A DNA stretch of 64,000 nt from Pseudomonadota bacterium (lineage in GTDB: Bacteria > Pseudomonadota > Alphaproteobacteria > Sphingomonadales > Sphingomonadaceae), in assembly GCA_023418595.1 (NCBI GenBank), contig JAEZZI010000006.1:1-64000 (forward strand), written 5' to 3'. Positions 9,288-18,196 of this stretch are shown piece after piece. The position numbers and the translations under genes were made by a program. Every line of letters begins with the position of its first letter. The first letter of the stretch is position 1. The notes below the pieces were generated by a model. It made no database searches and was not told the origin of the DNA. It saw nothing but the letters and a program-made list of their open reading frames with translations.

Positions 9288-9540
9288 CGTATCCTCCTAA
9301 TGTCTGCCGTTGACGGCAGGAGCAGGACAGGTGGGCGTGCGGCCGGCGGGTCAGGGATCGCCAGAATGGGCGACCGCGAAGCGGCGGTAGGGGTAACGAT
9401 TTTGTCGGACCGTAGCGTAGCGAAGGGGAGGCAAAATGGTGGGACCCTGCCGTCCTTGACGCGCCGGTTGCGCGACCATCAGAATGGAACAATCGTGAGC
9501 CAGCCCCCCTCCCCCACCAGAGGTTTTGAACAACGCAAGA
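9288..9540. other. Spacer between the 73-residue gene and the ssb terminator
   Basis: No frame here has both a ribosome-binding site and a plausible protein. The stretch AAGCGGCGGTAGGGGTAACG and the following GC-rich words look like degraded sequence. No function is assigned. Confidence 0.4.
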
Positions 9541-9574
9541 AGGGGCGCCGTCCGGTTTGGACAGCGCCCCTTTT
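9541..9574 (-). terminator. Bidirectional hairpin terminator after ssb
   Basis: GGGGCGC-C-GTCC, loop GGTTT, GGAC-A-GCGCCCC, with TTTT on the plus side and CTTCTTG on the minus side. It lies 24 bp downstream of the ssb stop on the minus strand. Confidence 0.7.
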
Positions 9575-9597
9575 CGAGGGGAGATCGACGGGAGAGT

Positions 9598-9996
9598 TCA
9601 GTCGATCTCGGGAGCATCCTGGTTGTCGTTCTCGTCACCCGAGCCGTTGCCGCGGGAGAGGAAGTCGACCTTGTCGGCGAGGATCTCGGTGCCGTAGCGC
9701 GTGACCCCGTCCTTGTCTTCCCACTGGGTATAGTGGATGCGGCCCTGGACGCTGACCAGCTGGCCCTTGGTGCAGTACTGGCCGACGGTCTTGGCGAGGC
9801 CGTTGAAGCAGGTCACCCGGTGGAACTCGCTTTCCTTGGCGGTGTAACCGTTCTCGTCCTTGTAGGTCTTGCCGTCCTTGTCCCGAGCGGGGCGATCGGT
9901 GACGACGGTGATCCCAGTGACGTTGGTGCCGCCCTTGGTCTCGCGGGTTTCCGGATCGCGGGCGATGCGGCCGGTGAGGATTGCGATATTGGTCAT
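9598..9996 (-). CDS. ssb: Single-stranded DNA-binding protein (SSB), element-borne type
   Basis: The 132-residue protein begins MTNIAILTGRIARDPETRET and has one OB-fold with the usual aromatic residues (EFHRVTCFNGLAKTVGQY and VQGRIHYTQWED). It ends in a short acidic tail, GDENDNQDAPEID, rather than the canonical DDIPF tip. Chromosomal sphingomonad SSBs are longer with glycine-rich linkers, so this compact copy is probably a plasmid or integrative-element SSB that protects transferred single strands. GGAAT precedes the ATG by several bases. A perfect palindrome stands in the leader. Confidence 0.9.
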   Translation of the reverse strand: MTNIAILTGRIARDPETRETKGGTNVTGITVVTDRPARDKDGKTYKDENGYTAKESEFHRVTCFNGLAKTVGQYCTKGQLVSVQGRIHYTQWEDKDGVTRYGTEILADKVDFLSRGNGSGDENDNQDAPEID

Positions 9997-10021
9997 GGTG
10001 ATATTCCTTCAGTTCCTCAAA

Positions 10022-10038
10022 CCGGAGACCATCTCCGG
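10022..10038. promoter_or_regulatory. Perfect palindrome in the ssb leader
   Basis: CCGGAGA, CCA, TCTCCGG, 25 bp upstream of the ssb start. It could be an operator or a hairpin in the mRNA leader. The surrounding 10040-10268 holds no credible gene. Confidence 0.45.
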
Positions 10039-10268
10039 CTTGCGAACATCTGAAAGAAGCAGGGCATGGGAGGACTGCACCGGAGGCCTGAAGGGCCGAA
10101 GGGAAACCTGTTCATGACGGGTGGTGCGGGCAGGCGCGCGAAGCGCGACAACACGGCCGTCAAAGGAACGGGTTGCGGCTCCTCAGCTGACCTGGTTCAG
10201 GACTGTTCGCGAAGAAAGCCGGATGGGTATCGGGTGCGGGTCTGAAGGGTCACATGATCCCGCTGCAA

Positions 10269-10469
10269 TCAGCTTTCGCCGTCGCTTTCCGATGCTGCCA
10301 GGAGATCCATCAAGTTGCGGGCTGCTTCCCGGTCTTCCTCGTTCTCGAACACCACATCGAGGTCGGGGGCAGACCCGAACATGTGCAGGAACGACCACAG
10401 TGCAAAGCGCTTGCCCCGATCTTGCTCGAGGCCGTGCAAGGGTCCGCTTTGCGCCTCAACATAAGTCAT
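10269..10469 (-). CDS. Small acidic hypothetical protein, 66 residues
   Basis: The sequence MTYVEAQSGPLHGLEQDRGK leads into FALWSFLHMFGSAPDLDVVF and an acidic tail (DEE and DLLAASESDGES). It is not recognised. Composition and codon use are protein-like and it lies in the same direction as ssb, 270 bp upstream. No clear Shine-Dalgarno precedes the ATG, so the start is uncertain and the gene call is tentative. Confidence 0.42.
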   Translation of the reverse strand: MTYVEAQSGPLHGLEQDRGKRFALWSFLHMFGSAPDLDVVFENEEDREAARNLMDLLAASESDGES

Positions 10470-10665
10470 TCGAGAGGTTGCGATGTTTACCCGAAAGCTG
10501 CTGTTAAATCTGGATAGCGGCGATAGCAGGTACGCGCCACAACAGCGGTCATTTCACCCACCGGTGAATCTCGCCAAATCCAATCATCTGGAAAAGATGA
10601 TATCGCTTTCAAGACGGCATCTAGGTTTTGCGAGCTCAACGCAGCACCAGAGATACCTCTGGCCT

Positions 10666-11349
10666 TTAATCTTCGGGTGGCGATTTCTGCGCGACTTCTG
10701 AAAAAGCGACCCCGGCATGCAGCGCTGCCATCACGAAATCGAGCGCCTGGTCCAGTTGCACATCTTCTACGCGGCTGACTTCGGGAAACATGCCACCGAG
10801 CATTTCGTGATGGGGCAGCGAGATCAGAAAATAGAACACGATTTCCGCCACTCTCGGGAAGTCGGAAGATGCAATCTCGCCTTTCGCATGCGGCTCTTCC
10901 AGTATCTGTCTGACGACTCCGGTGGCATCAGCCATCGTCTTGCTTCTGATATTTTCTCTCAGATCGGGCCGGTGACGGGCAACCCAGGTCACCAGTGACC
11001 GTATTCCCAGGCCCTCGCGAGTTAGCGAGGCAGCAAGGAGTTCGTGAACCGCCACAGCCAGGCGCTCGCGCACAGGACCCTGGGCGGGAAGCGCGCGCAC
11101 AGGACGGATGTGCTTGGCGACGCCATAGTTGAGCGCTGCGGTCACCAACTCGTCCTTGGAAGCGTAGCGCGCATAAAGTGTTCGCTTCGAAATGCGGGCC
11201 GACGTGGCGATCCTGTCCATACGCGCCGCCTCAAAGCCGTTGGTTACGAATTCCTGCAGCGCCTGTTGCAAAATGTGTTCGTGGAGCTGCGCCGCCTCTT
11301 CCTTAGTGGGTCGACCGGTCCGGGGGCTTCTTCGGGGAAGCGATGGCAA
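10666..11349 (-). CDS. TetR/AcrR-family regulator beside the RND efflux operon
   Basis: The 227-residue protein has the TetR helix-turn-helix at about residues 28-70 (LQEFVTNGFEAARMDRIAT followed by ISKRTLYARYASKDEL) and a C-terminal domain like the AefR/TetR_C group. The TTG start follows GGAGAGGA directly. A tandem (GGCAA)4 and about 100 bp separate it from the SDR gene, and it reads in the same direction as the RND operon. It is the probable regulator of that pump, although it lies at the far, promoter-distal end. Confidence 0.82.
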   Translation of the reverse strand: MPSLPRRSPRTGRPTKEEAAQLHEHILQQALQEFVTNGFEAARMDRIATSARISKRTLYARYASKDELVTAALNYGVAKHIRPVRALPAQGPVRERLAVAVHELLAASLTREGLGIRSLVTWVARHRPDLRENIRSKTMADATGVVRQILEEPHAKGEIASSDFPRVAEIVFYFLISLPHHEMLGGMFPEVSRVEDVQLDQALDFVMAALHAGVAFSEVAQKSPPED

Positions 11350-11434
11350 TCCTCTCTCCTTTGCGCTACGTCAGCCAGGGTCATAGCACGGTGCGCGGTT
11401 CCAATGCCTCTGCGTCATGACGTCGCAAAGCCAG

Positions 11435-11454
11435 GGCAAGGCAAGGCAAGGCAA
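11435..11454. repeat. (GGCAA)4 tandem repeat
   Basis: Four perfect copies of GGCAA stand two bases downstream of the SDR stop codon on the minus strand. A five-base unit in a non-coding spacer changes no reading frame here; it is noted as a possible slippage site. Confidence 0.8.
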
Positions 11455-11455
11455 G

Positions 11456-12358
11456 TCAGTGTCGCGGGTTTATGCCCGTTAATTCAACCGATTTTTCCCA
11501 CAGCTTCCGCGCCACCTCAGCGTCTCGTGCCGGTTCGGTCACGACCGCGCGGCCAGACGTTTTCCCGCGCATCTCCATCAATCCCCAAGGGCCAAAATAT
11601 ACGCCGCCTTCCGCTTGTGGATCGGTCGCGGCCTGCAAAGCGGGCAGAGCGCCATGCTCGGCATCGTTGAACACCGTTCTGAAGACTGGCTTCAACATTT
11701 GCAACGGGCCAAGGTGCCGCAACAGTTCGGTCGCCGCCACGCCAGGATGGCTGGCGAGCGAGGCCACGGGCGAGTTCGCGGCACGCAGCCGACGATCGAG
11801 TTCGAGCGCGAAGAGCAGGATGGCAAGCTTGCTCTGCGCGTAAAACTTGCGGCGCTCATAACCCTGATGTGCATCCAGATTGTCGAAATCGATCTTGCCG
11901 CGGCAATGGTCGTTGCTCGACTGGCAGACTACGCGCCCGCCGCCATCCGCGGCCAGTTTGCCGAGCAGCAGGCCGGTCAGCGCGAAGTGGCCCAGATAGT
12001 TGACCGAGAATTGTAGCTCTGTCCCCGCAATCCCGCGGCCGAGCGGCGGCATGGACAGGCCGGCGTTATTCACCAGCAGATCGAGCTGCCTCTCTTCCCC
12101 AATCGCCCGCGCGGCAAAGTGCACGCTTTCAAGATTGGCGAGGTCGAGTTCGACCATCGACAAGTCCGCACCCGGGGCATCCCACGCGATGCGGTCGAGC
12201 GCCTCGCCACCCTTCTCGGTATCGCGACAGGCCAGCAGCACGCGCGCACCCTTCAGGGCCAAATGGCGCGCAATCTGGAAACCGATCCCGCTATTGGCAC
12301 CAGTGACGACGGCGACCCGCCCCGTCTGATCGGGAATGTCGGAAAAGGCGAAGCTCAC
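11456..12358 (-). CDS. Short-chain dehydrogenase/reductase (retinol dehydrogenase-like)
   Basis: The 300-residue protein has the NAD(P)-binding TGANSGIG at residues 19-26, the NNAG segment near residue 97, an active-site Ser (CQSSND) and the Y-A-Q-S-K catalytic pair. The layout matches the retinol dehydrogenase/WW-domain oxidoreductase-like subgroup. The substrate is unknown. The GTG start overlaps the patatin gene stop by four bases (GTGA), so it is the last member of the RND operon. A role in processing a lipid or hydrophobic compound exported by that pump is inference only. Confidence 0.87.
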   Translation of the reverse strand: MSFAFSDIPDQTGRVAVVTGANSGIGFQIARHLALKGARVLLACRDTEKGGEALDRIAWDAPGADLSMVELDLANLESVHFAARAIGEERQLDLLVNNAGLSMPPLGRGIAGTELQFSVNYLGHFALTGLLLGKLAADGGGRVVCQSSNDHCRGKIDFDNLDAHQGYERRKFYAQSKLAILLFALELDRRLRAANSPVASLASHPGVAATELLRHLGPLQMLKPVFRTVFNDAEHGALPALQAATDPQAEGGVYFGPWGLMEMRGKTSGRAVVTEPARDAEVARKLWEKSVELTGINPRH

Positions 12359-13575
12359 TCGGTATCTCCTGTTGAGGGCGGCGCCTGGTCGCGCCGAGCG
12401 GAGGGTGGACTATCCTGCCATGCCTGTGCCCGGCCTCGCTCCACGCCATAGTCGAACAGCGTTCGCATGAAGTCCTGCTCGAACAGATCGTGCTCGCCCG
12501 CGTCGAAGTCCTGCTCGATAAAGGTCAGGTGATATCCGGTGCCGGTCGCCTTTGCCCAGATATAGGCGGAAGCCACGCGATCCTGGAGGCTGGAGAAGAG
12601 CATCACTTCGAGCGTCCGCTTGGCGATACTTGGCAGGCCGGCCTCGATCAATTCGAACTCGCCTGCCATCTTGCCGTTGACCAGCAGATACAGCTCCGTT
12701 GGGGACTGGCTATCCCGCAGGATCTGATCGTTCGCGACCGGCGGAGCGGCTATCAGGGTCGCGATGGCACCGCCGTCGACATGGAGTTCGCTGATGCGCT
12801 CACCGTGCGCTTCCATCTCGATCAGCACCGGGGGGAACTGTACCGGGACCGAGCTGCTGGCGAGCAGGATCCGCCGGAACAGGGCATGGCGGCCTGGCGC
12901 ATCTCCGGCCGCGATCGCGCCCATGTCCCAGATCGCATTGCCCGGTCGGTCGAGGCTGACGGTGCCAACGAACAGGCGCCGGCCCTTGCGGTGCTCTTCG
13001 CCGATGGCATCGATCACCGCATCTGTGGCGAAGCGGGCGATGAGTTCCTCAAGCGGCCCGGTCGTCGCGACGCTGGTCGAGAACGGGATCGCCAGCGCGA
13101 AGCGGTCCTTGTAAATGTCGTCGGGCGTTATCTCGGTATAGGCGCGTTTCAACTCGTCGTCGTAGTCCGACCCGAGCAGCGCAAAGGGGGCGATGAGCGC
13201 CCCGGTGCTGACTCCAGTGACCACCGCAAATTGAGGTCGCTCGCCAGTTTGCGACCATCCATTAAGGAAGCCCGCGCCATAGGCGCCGTCATCCCCGCCG
13301 CCCGACAGCGCGAGGACACGCAACGGCTCGCCCGAGGGAGGCGGGGGGATGGCGATCCGCTGCAACAGATCGGGCGAATCCGCCCAGTGGCGGACTGGTG
13401 GCAAGTTCGGCGCATGCGCGGCTTCGATCTGCGCGGCGACCAATGGCTGCCGGTCGAGGCTGGCACAGCCGCCGAGAAGAAGGGCTGGGCCGAGCAAGCC
13501 CAGGACGAGGGTTCGCATCAGGTCGATGGCCTGTCTCGGCACCACGGTCAGTCGCATTTCGTTATGGGTTCGCAT
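12355..13575 (-). CDS. Patatin-like phospholipase, predicted lipoprotein
   Basis: The protein carries the patatin catalytic set: an oxyanion loop GGGDDGAYGAG, the nucleophile elbow G-V-S-T-G and the Asp of the dyad in V-D-G-G. The family hydrolyses acyl lipids with a Ser-Asp dyad. A lipoprotein signal MRTLVLGLLGPALLLGGC begins at 13518. The start at 13575 is chosen for its AAGGA at five bases; 13581 and 13518 are alternatives in frame, and the last would give the tidiest signal peptide. It overlaps the end of the upstream channel gene, so it is co-translated with the RND pump genes. Confidence 0.83.
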   Translation of the reverse strand: MRTHNEMRLTVVPRQAIDLMRTLVLGLLGPALLLGGCASLDRQPLVAAQIEAAHAPNLPPVRHWADSPDLLQRIAIPPPPSGEPLRVLALSGGGDDGAYGAGFLNGWSQTGERPQFAVVTGVSTGALIAPFALLGSDYDDELKRAYTEITPDDIYKDRFALAIPFSTSVATTGPLEELIARFATDAVIDAIGEEHRKGRRLFVGTVSLDRPGNAIWDMGAIAAGDAPGRHALFRRILLASSSVPVQFPPVLIEMEAHGERISELHVDGGAIATLIAAPPVANDQILRDSQSPTELYLLVNGKMAGEFELIEAGLPSIAKRTLEVMLFSSLQDRVASAYIWAKATGTGYHLTFIEQDFDAGEHDLFEQDFMRTLFDYGVERGRAQAWQDSPPSARRDQAPPSTGDTE

Positions 13576-15049
13576 TGCCATCCTTCTCGGAAATCACCTG
13601 GGGGGCAGCCTCCAACTCGTTCCAGCTGCCGCCGAGCGCCAAATTGAGCGTGACGAACTGCTCGCGTTCCATGCGCTCGATCGTCGCCAGGTCGCTGCGG
13701 GCCGTGATGGCCTGCTGCCGGATCTGAAGCACGTCTAGCAGGCTGCTCTCGCCGATCCTGTACCTTAGATCCTCTATTCTCAGCGCTTCCTCGATCTCGC
13801 GCACGCGGATGGCGGCAGCGTCCCGGCGGCGGCGCAGTACCACGCCGCTGTCGAGCGCGGTCTCCACATCCTCGAAAGCGGCCAGCGCGGCGCCGGCATA
13901 TTGCGCGATCGCCGCGCGCAGTTCGGCATCGGCAACGTCTTCGCCGGCAGCCAGCGCACCACCCTGGTAGATCGGCGCCGCTAGATTACCGCCGATGCTG
14001 AACAGGGTCGCGGTAGGATCGAAGATATTTTCAAGGGCGTCCGACACCGCGCCCGCCAGCCCCGTGAGCGAAAGGCGCGGAAGGCGCGCCTTGCCGGCCT
14101 GGTCCTCGGCATGCATCGCGGCGGCCACGCGCCGCTCGGCCGCGACCAGATCGGGCCGCCGCTCGAGCAGCGTCGAAGGCAGGCCGGCGGGCGGCGGCGG
14201 TGGCATGCGCGGCAAATCGATTCCCGAGGTGAACTCGGCTGCGGGATAGCGACCGACCAGCAATTCGAGCGCGCGAATCGCTTCGCGCCGCCCGCCCTGT
14301 GCCCGTGCGAGAGCCTCGCGCGCCTGCTCCAGATTGGCCCGCGTGAGAGCCAGATCGCCGTCCATCGCAACTCCTTCGCGGACTTGCAGACCCACTAGGC
14401 GATGCAAATGTTCGAGCGTATCAACCGCTTCTTCGGCCAGCGCCACCTGCTGTGACGCTTCGATCGAGACCAGATATGCGCGCGTCACGCCCGCAGCGAT
14501 CGATTGTTGGGCCGCGAGATAGTCGGCCCGGGCCGCATCTTCGTTCTCGAGCGCGGCATACCAGCCATCGCTGATCCGGCCCCACAGGTCGATTTCCCAG
14601 CTAGCCTGCACCAGCCCCAGAACGCTGGTGCTGTCATATTCGATGCTCGAGGGCACCGGCAGTCCGGCCTGCCCGCCGATTTCGATATCTTCGATCTCGA
14701 TATGGCTACGCGAACCCAGGCCGACCGCCTGCACCGCCGGACGCAAGCCCGACCTCGCCTGGCGGGCTAGCGCCGCTGCGCGCTGGACCTGCGCAGCGGC
14801 AGCCTGCAGGTCGCTGTTGTTCTCCTGTGCCTCCGCAACGAGGGCGGCGAGACGCGGGTCACCGAAGGCGGCGACCCATCCGTCCGCGACCGGCCCCGCA
14901 GCAACGGCAACCGCCTGCCAGCGTTCCGGCAGCGGCGGCAGGGCGGCGCGGGCTGGCCCGACGGCACCATCGCCGACCCTGTCAGGATGCGAGCAGCCCG
15001 AGACCAGCATCAGGCCGAGCAACATGGCGGTGAATGGGAGGATGCGCAT
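13562..15049 (-). CDS. NodT-family outer-membrane efflux lipoprotein of the RND system
   Basis: The 495-residue protein opens MRILPFTAMLLGLMLVSGCSH, a lipoprotein signal, then WVAAFGDPRLAALVAEAQENN and two outer-membrane efflux domains with ALARQARSGLRP-type helices. It forms the trimeric exit duct for a resistance-nodulation-division pump. It starts 3 bp after the pump gene, within the same minus-strand operon. It differs clearly from the channel at 2774-4141, so each pump in the window has its own duct. Confidence 0.9.
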   Translation of the reverse strand: MRILPFTAMLLGLMLVSGCSHPDRVGDGAVGPARAALPPLPERWQAVAVAAGPVADGWVAAFGDPRLAALVAEAQENNSDLQAAAAQVQRAAALARQARSGLRPAVQAVGLGSRSHIEIEDIEIGGQAGLPVPSSIEYDSTSVLGLVQASWEIDLWGRISDGWYAALENEDAARADYLAAQQSIAAGVTRAYLVSIEASQQVALAEEAVDTLEHLHRLVGLQVREGVAMDGDLALTRANLEQAREALARAQGGRREAIRALELLVGRYPAAEFTSGIDLPRMPPPPPAGLPSTLLERRPDLVAAERRVAAAMHAEDQAGKARLPRLSLTGLAGAVSDALENIFDPTATLFSIGGNLAAPIYQGGALAAGEDVADAELRAAIAQYAGAALAAFEDVETALDSGVVLRRRRDAAAIRVREIEEALRIEDLRYRIGESSLLDVLQIRQQAITARSDLATIERMEREQFVTLNLALGGSWNELEAAPQVISEKDGNANP

Positions 15050-15052
15050 CGT

Positions 15053-18000
15053 TCAGACTGCTCTCTGCGGCTCGGCCGCGGTCTCGTCAGGAGCGACCCT
15101 GAAGAAAATCGCATAAAGGACCGGCACCACGAACAGGGTCAGCACCGTTCCGAAGGCGAGCCCGAAAGCCAGGACCACCGCCATCGCCTTGAAGAAGGCG
15201 TCAAAGAGCAGCGGGATGACGCCGAGCACGGTCGTCAGCGAACTCAGGATGACAGGGCGCGCGCGATCGTATGCGGCCTCGATGATGGCATCGAAACGCG
15301 GCTTGCCCGCGCCGATCTCGATATCCATCTGATCGACCAGCACGATCGCGTTCTTGATGAGCAGGCCAGAGAGCGAGAGCACGCCGAGAATGGCGATGAA
15401 CTCCATCGCTATGCCGGTCAGCAGAAGACCGATAGTGACGCCGATAATCGCCAGCGGCACGATCATGAAGATGATAACCGGCTGACGCACCGCGTTGAAC
15501 AGCACAATTACCACCAGCACCATGCCGATGACGCCGAGCGGGACAACGCCGATCAGCGAATCGATTGCCTCGGTGCTCGTTCCTTCCTGGCCGTCCCACT
15601 CGAAATCGTAACCCACCGGCAGTTCGATCGCCTCGACATCCGCGCGCACGCGGTCGAGCAGCCGGTTGGCGGTTTCGCCCGGCGCGGGATCGGCCTGGGC
15701 ATTGATGGTCCAGCGTTGATCGATGCGCTGGATCTGCGAATGGCGCCAGCGGGTTTCGAACCCGTCGATCACTTCCTGCAGCGGAAGCGAGGCGCCGCTG
15801 GCGCTGAACACCTGGATCGCCTCCATGTTCTGGGCCTCGCGTGTCTCGCTCTCGGGAGAGCGGGCAATGATCGGAATCAGATCGTCGCCTTCGCGGAATA
15901 CGCCGACGGGGCGACCGGAGAACGCGCCCTGCAAGGCCTCGGCCACGTCCTCGCGGCTTACGCCCAGGCGGCGCGCGCGCGATTCCGAATAGAGCGGGTG
16001 GATTACCGGCACCTGCTCGCGCCAGTCATCCTTCACCAAAATGGCGGCGTCGTCTTCGGCGAATACGTCCTTGGCCTTTTGCGCCAGGTCCTGAAGCACC
16101 GCCGGGTCGGGACCGGAAAACTGCGCCTCGATCTTCGAGCCGCCACCGGGACCCAGCTCGAACAGCCAGACCTTGGTCCGCGCTTCGGGGGCGTTCGTCT
16201 GGAGATAGGCATGCACATCAGCCTGCAGCCGCTCTAGCGTTGATGCATCCTCGACGCGCAGGATCATCTGGCCGAAAGAGGGAGTCGGCGCCTCGGGCTG
16301 ATAGACCAGCTTGTAGCGCAAGGTGCCGGCGCCAACGATGGTCTGAACGTCGGTGACGCCGTCCATCTTCGCCAAGTCCTGCTCGATCTCCTCCAGGTCG
16401 GCACTGGTGCGCTCGATATCGGTCCCTGCCGGCAGCCAGTAATCGACCAGCAGATGCGGCGTGGTGGAGGCGGGAAAGAAACCCTGTTCCACGAACGCGA
16501 AGCCGACGAGAGAAACCGCGAACAATCCACCGGTCAGGCCCATGGTGCGCCAGCGATGGCGCAACGCGCGCGCAAGCCATTCGCGATAGGCGGTGCCGAT
16601 CCGACCGGCTTCGCGTTGCGGGGCCGCCTCTTTCTCGGAACCGCCTGGGCTGGCATCGGAATCCGTATCTCGATCGGTGCCGGAAGCGGCAGCGTCTTCT
16701 TCCTTCTCGAAAAGCCAATTGGCGAGAAAGGGCACCACGGTGATCGCGAAGAACCACGAGAACATGAGCGAGATCATCACCACCCAGAACAGGTGATTGG
16801 TGTATTCGGCCACCTGTCCGGGGGCGAGACCGATCGGCGCGAAGGCGATGATGCCGACCAGCGTCCCGCCCAGCAGCGGCCACAGCATCTGGCCCACGAT
16901 CGCGCGCGCCGCCTCAAGCCTGCTCTTGCCCTGCTGAATGCCGACGAGCATCCCCTCGACCACGACGATGGCATTGTCCACCATCATCCCCAGCGCGATG
17001 ATAAGCGCACCGAGCGAGATCCGGTGCATCGGAATCTCTCCCGCATTCATCCCGGCCAGCGTCGCCGCGACGGTGAGCATGAGCACGGCGCCGATCACCA
17101 CTGCGGAGCGCCAGCCCATGAAGATCAGCAGCGTGACCACCACGATGACGAGCGCCGTCGCGACATTGATCACGAAATCGCCGATGGCATCCGAAACCAC
17201 TTTGCCCTGATGATAAAATTCGTGAATCTCGATGCCGATCGGGCGGTCGCCCTCGGTAGCGCGCAGCTTGGCTTCGATCGCTTCACCCACTTCGACCACA
17301 TTGGTGCCGGTGGCATTCGAGATGCCCATGCCCACTGCCGACCTGCCATTGTAGCGCAGGATCTGCATCGGCGGATCGACGTAGCCGCGAGTGACGCGGG
17401 CCAGATCGCCCAGCCTCACGACCGCGCCTTCCTGCCCGGTCATCACTGGCAGGTCGCGCAATTCCTCGACCGAATCGATCTCGCCGGTGGGGACGATTTC
17501 CAGGCGCTGCTCACCGACGCGCACGCTGCCCGCCGCGACGACGGAATTCTGCTGTGCGAGATCCTGATAGACGCTCTGCACCGACAGCCCCAGCGCCGCG
17601 ACCCGCTCGCGCATGATCTCGACATAGAAGGCCTCGCGCTGTTCGCCCGTCAGCACCACCTTGCCGATGCCCTCCACACCGCTCAGGTCGGTGCGCAGCG
17701 TCTCGGCATAGTCGTAGAGCTCGGCCGGCGAATAGCCGTCGGCGGTGAGCATGTAGAAGATGCCGAACACATCGCCGAAATCATCGTTGACGATCGAGGG
17801 GCCGGCCCCGGGCGGAAGCAGCCGGGCGGCATCGGCCACGCGGTTGCGCAGCTTGGTCCACACGATCTGGAGCTGTTCCTTGTTGCGGCCGAACTCGTAT
17901 TTGATCTCGATCTCGATGCGTGACTGGCCCGCCTCGGAGGTCGAGACGATCTCCTTCACCTCCTGCATCTGCCCGATCTCGCGCTCGAGCCGCTGCGTGA

Positions 18001-18193
18001 CCTCGGTCGCGACATCCATCGGCGATCCGCCGGGATAGGGCGTTACCACGACAGCGCGGCGGATGGTGAACTCGGGATCCTCGAAGCGCGGCAGCGACCC
18101 ATAGGCCGCCATCCCGGCAACGATCGTACCGATGATGACGAGCAGGATGAGCAGGCGATTCCTGATCGAGAATTCGGCGGGATTGAACGACAT
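15053..18193 (-). CDS. RND-family efflux permease (AcrB/HAE-type)
   Basis: At 1046 residues the protein has the full RND length: a first membrane helix (NRLLILLVIIGTIVAGMAAY), two large periplasmic loops and two blocks of helices. The fourth-helix proton-relay motif reads GMMVDNAIVVVEGM, with a single Asp followed by Asn where AcrB has Asp-Asp. An unusual long acidic and charged cytoplasmic insert (about residues 496-520, EKEEDAAASGTDRDTDSD) follows the first helix block. RND pumps exchange protons for drugs, solvents or lipids; the substrate is not deducible. It starts 3 bp after the adaptor gene. Confidence 0.92.
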   Translation of the reverse strand: MSFNPAEFSIRNRLLILLVIIGTIVAGMAAYGSLPRFEDPEFTIRRAVVVTPYPGGSPMDVATEVTQRLEREIGQMQEVKEIVSTSEAGQSRIEIEIKYEFGRNKEQLQIVWTKLRNRVADAARLLPPGAGPSIVNDDFGDVFGIFYMLTADGYSPAELYDYAETLRTDLSGVEGIGKVVLTGEQREAFYVEIMRERVAALGLSVQSVYQDLAQQNSVVAAGSVRVGEQRLEIVPTGEIDSVEELRDLPVMTGQEGAVVRLGDLARVTRGYVDPPMQILRYNGRSAVGMGISNATGTNVVEVGEAIEAKLRATEGDRPIGIEIHEFYHQGKVVSDAIGDFVINVATALVIVVVTLLIFMGWRSAVVIGAVLMLTVAATLAGMNAGEIPMHRISLGALIIALGMMVDNAIVVVEGMLVGIQQGKSRLEAARAIVGQMLWPLLGGTLVGIIAFAPIGLAPGQVAEYTNHLFWVVMISLMFSWFFAITVVPFLANWLFEKEEDAAASGTDRDTDSDASPGGSEKEAAPQREAGRIGTAYREWLARALRHRWRTMGLTGGLFAVSLVGFAFVEQGFFPASTTPHLLVDYWLPAGTDIERTSADLEEIEQDLAKMDGVTDVQTIVGAGTLRYKLVYQPEAPTPSFGQMILRVEDASTLERLQADVHAYLQTNAPEARTKVWLFELGPGGGSKIEAQFSGPDPAVLQDLAQKAKDVFAEDDAAILVKDDWREQVPVIHPLYSESRARRLGVSREDVAEALQGAFSGRPVGVFREGDDLIPIIARSPESETREAQNMEAIQVFSASGASLPLQEVIDGFETRWRHSQIQRIDQRWTINAQADPAPGETANRLLDRVRADVEAIELPVGYDFEWDGQEGTSTEAIDSLIGVVPLGVIGMVLVVIVLFNAVRQPVIIFMIVPLAIIGVTIGLLLTGIAMEFIAILGVLSLSGLLIKNAIVLVDQMDIEIGAGKPRFDAIIEAAYDRARPVILSSLTTVLGVIPLLFDAFFKAMAVVLAFGLAFGTVLTLFVVPVLYAIFFRVAPDETAAEPQRAV

Positions 18194-18196
18194 GGC

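Noticed and set aside
16454..17923. Plus-strand ORF of 489 residues opposite the RND pump
   Set aside because: His/Asp/Arg-rich antisense shadow of the pump gene.
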